From Ruminococcaceae bacterium UBA6416 (lineage in GTDB: Bacteria > Bacillota > Clostridia > Oscillospirales > Acutalibacteraceae), in the NCBI GenBank assembly GCA_002438505.1, contig DJPI01000042.1, positions 58,888-122,887 on the forward strand: a stretch of DNA of 64,000 bases, in the 5' to 3' direction. This document shows, piece by piece, positions 62,628-64,000 of the stretch (position 1 is its first letter; each line of letters starts with the position of its first letter). The translations under genes and the position numbers were made by a program. Under the pieces are notes generated by a model. That model was not told where the DNA came from. It saw nothing but the letters and a program-made list of their open reading frames with translations, and did no database searches.

Positions 62628-62702
62628 TGGCAGGGATGGCAGGACTCGAACCTACGAATGTCGCAGTCAAAGTGCGATGCCTTACCGCTTGGCTACACCC
62701 CT
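62628..62702 (-). tRNA. tRNA-Gln (anticodon TTG)
   Basis: Full cloverleaf: acceptor AGGGGTG/CATCCCT, anticodon loop CTTTGAC with TTG, T-loop GGTTCGAGTCC, CCA encoded in the DNA. Confidence 0.93.
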
Positions 62703-62795
62703 GAATACAAACCAAAAATATATGCGCAAAAAGCGCCCATATAATATTTGACGCCCGCCAAGTTTCAAGAACAAGAGCAGACGTAAAAAAATAAG

Positions 62796-62873
62796 TGGGG
62801 TGGATAATCGGATTCGAACCGATGGCCTCCAGGGCCACAACCTGGCGCTCTAACCAACTGAGCTATACCCACC
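62796..62873 (-). tRNA. tRNA-His (anticodon GTG)
   Basis: Acceptor GTGGGTA/TATCCAC with an extra 5' G opposite discriminator C73, the hallmark of tRNA-His. Anticodon GTG within loop TTGTGGC; CCA encoded. Confidence 0.94.
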
Positions 62874-62879
62874 GCCTGT

Positions 62880-62956
62880 TGGCGCGGTTTAAGGGACTCG
62901 AACCCCCGGCCTACTGCTTAGAAGGCAGTTGCTCTATCCAGCTGAGCTAAAACCGC
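62880..62956 (-). tRNA. tRNA-Arg (anticodon TCT)
   Basis: Acceptor GCGGTTT/AAACCGC, anticodon loop CTTCTAA with TCT, encoded CCA. Reads AGA/AGG codons. Confidence 0.94.
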
Positions 62957-62970
62957 AAATGGCAAAAAAA

Positions 62971-63044
62971 TGGAGCGGGTGATGGGAATCGAACCCACAC
63001 GACCAGCTTGGAAGGCTGGGATTCTACCATTGAACTACACCCGC
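62971..63044 (-). tRNA. tRNA-Gly (anticodon TCC)
   Basis: Acceptor GCGGGTG/CACCCGC, anticodon loop CTTCCAA with TCC, encoded CCA. First gene of the four-tRNA unit. Confidence 0.94.
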
Positions 63045-63066
63045 ACATTGCCGTGCAACGCTGATT

Positions 63067-63095
63067 ATTATAGTAAACTTTCGCGCAAAAGTCAA
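63067..63095 (-). promoter_or_regulatory. Sigma-A promoter of the tRNA cluster
   Basis: On the minus strand, -35 TTGACT (63090-63095) and -10 TATAAT (63067-63072) with a 17-nt spacer, ahead of tRNA-Gly. It likely drives all four tRNAs. Confidence 0.88.
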
Positions 63096-63221
63096 GCCTT
63101 TTTTCAAAATTTTTCAAAACTTTTTTGGGGTTCATTGTAAAATGAAATAGGACAATAGAAAAGTCATAGCAAACGTGATATAATTGAAGTTCCAACACAA
63201 CAAAAATCACGGAGGATTGCT

Positions 63222-64000
63222 ATGACTACAGAACAGTATACAACAAAACGAAGAAAATTCCAACACTTAACAAAAGAAAAGCGAGCACAAATTGAAATAT
63301 TGCTGAAACAAGGGCTTGCAAAAACAGAAATAGCAAAAGCAGTAGGCATATCCCGTTCAACATTGTATAATGAGCTGAAACGAGGAACGGTAGAACAGAT
63401 TAACACAAACTTAAAGAAATACCGGAGATATTTTTGGGATGTTGGACAGCGAGTATATGAAGAACACAGGAAAAACAGCTGTCCGCCGATAAAGCTAATG
63501 TATGCTTATGATTTTGTAAGCTATGTAGAAAAGCAAATGCTTGAAAACAAACTATTTCCGGATGCAATTTGCGGTGAAGCCAAGGCAACCGGCCGTTTTG
63601 AAAAAATTGTCAGCACAAAAACACTATATAACTATATCGACAAACGGTTGTTAAAAATCAGAAATATCGATTTGCCGCTTAAAGTAAAAAGAAAGGTCAG
63701 GAAAGACAAAAGCAATCAAAACAAGCGTATCTTCGGATCAAGTATTGAAGAACGTCCAAACGAGATTAATGACCGAACAACCTTTGGTCATTGGGAAATA
63801 GACACCATAGTGGGCAAAAAAGATTCATCACCGGTACTTCTTTCGCTTGATGAAAGGCTTACACGCAAGCGTCATCTTGTAAAAATATCGTCTCGAAGCA
63901 GTGAGGCCGTGCAACAGGGTCTTGAAAAGATAGCAAAACTCTACGGTGATAAACTTGAATTTGCATTTAAATCCATCACGAGTGACAACGGCAGCGAATT
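63222..64000 (+). CDS. IS30-family transposase (cut by window edge)
   Basis: About 259 visible N-terminal residues of an IS30-type DDE transposase. The helix-turn-helix region (about 14-50, ending GISRSTLYNELKRG) is followed by the DDE domain, with first aspartate in GHWEIDTI and second in SDNGSE at the window edge; the third acidic residue is outside. Start ATG 63222 has GGAGG upstream; an extended -10 (TGATATAAT) at 63175-63183 could drive it. The left inverted repeat probably lies in 63110-63160 but is not delimited. Confidence 0.92.
   Translation, partial: MTTEQYTTKRRKFQHLTKEKRAQIEILLKQGLAKTEIAKAVGISRSTLYNELKRGTVEQINTNLKKYRRYFWDVGQRVYEEHRKNSCPPIKLMYAYDFVSYVEKQMLENKLFPDAICGEAKATGRFEKIVSTKTLYNYIDKRLLKIRNIDLPLKVKRKVRKDKSNQNKRIFGSSIEERPNEINDRTTFGHWEIDTIVGKKDSSPVLLSLDERLTRKRHLVKISSRSSEAVQQGLEKIAKLYGDKLEFAFKSITSDNGSE

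Noticed and set aside
62461..62838. 125-codon minus-strand open frame over tRNA-Gln
   Set aside because: It runs through a tRNA gene. Only its last 40 or so residues look protein-like and are listed as a possible pseudogene.

Overview
The window looks like chromosome from a low-to-moderate GC, Gram-positive, spore-forming member of the Clostridia, probably Oscillospirales/Ruminococcaceae-like. The reasons are the PrkC/PrpC-RsgA cluster, RemA, ScpA/ScpB, YqhQ (DUF1385), the sporulation markers YtfJ (GerW family) and a SpoIVFA/SpoIVFB-like pair, a T-box before thrS, consensus sigma-A promoters, and LPXTG-anchored pili. The genus cannot be fixed from the sequence alone.

Layout. 1-29.6 kb is one long minus-strand housekeeping block. 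Read in the direction of transcription (right to left) it runs: two M42 aminopeptidases, a GNAT protein, a methionine-gamma-lyase-like enzyme, DUF2461, a phosphohexomutase, an FG-GAP surface protein, a response regulator and histidine kinase, YqhQ, PrmC, an M50 protease, ScpA/ScpB, DUF2953, YtfJ, DacF, RluB, YicC, RemA, Gmk, RpoZ, PriA, Def, Fmt, a zinc peptidase, RsmB, RlmN, PrpC, PrkC and RsgA (cut by the left edge). 29.7-32.0 kb is a plus-strand T-box/thrS unit. 32.1-36.5 kb holds a polysaccharide deacetylase with FN3-like repeats, a TPM/LemA pair, a DUF421 protein and a PlsY-like acyltransferase. 36.5-42.4 kb is a minus-strand sugar operon: two GPH/MFS transporters, one with a roughly 300-residue charged tail, and a GH13 glucosidase.

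42.7-53.2 kb is the accessory highlight, a sortase-assembled pilus operon: a coiled-coil protein, a signal peptidase I, a 1627-residue tip adhesin, the major pilin, a class C sortase, a minor pilin and a second sortase. The adhesin carries eleven HxHxxxC repeats, a fibro-slime domain, a SpaA domain that appears to hold an inserted ricin-like trefoil, and LPETG. The locus ends in a decayed ISL3-type transposase. A strong hairpin separates the major pilin from its sortase gene.

53.5-57.6 kb (minus) is two radical-SAM-related genes (TIGR03936/TIGR03960) plus the M50 and M23 pair resembling SpoIVFB/SpoIVFA. In many Firmicutes this block is followed by rng-rplU-rpmA; here the pilus locus follows instead. 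A TrkH/KtrB potassium channel and a divergent DUF5058/membrane protein/M20 peptidase operon lie at 57.7-62.2 kb. The right end has four minus-strand tRNAs (Gly, Arg, His, Gln in transcription order) behind one strong promoter, then an IS30-family transposase cut by the window edge.

How the genes work together: the left block joins translation (Fmt, Def, RlmN, RsmB, RsgA, PrmC), replication restart and segregation (PriA, ScpAB) and envelope signalling (PrkC/PrpC). The pilus operon is self-contained for secretion, polymerisation and probably anchoring.
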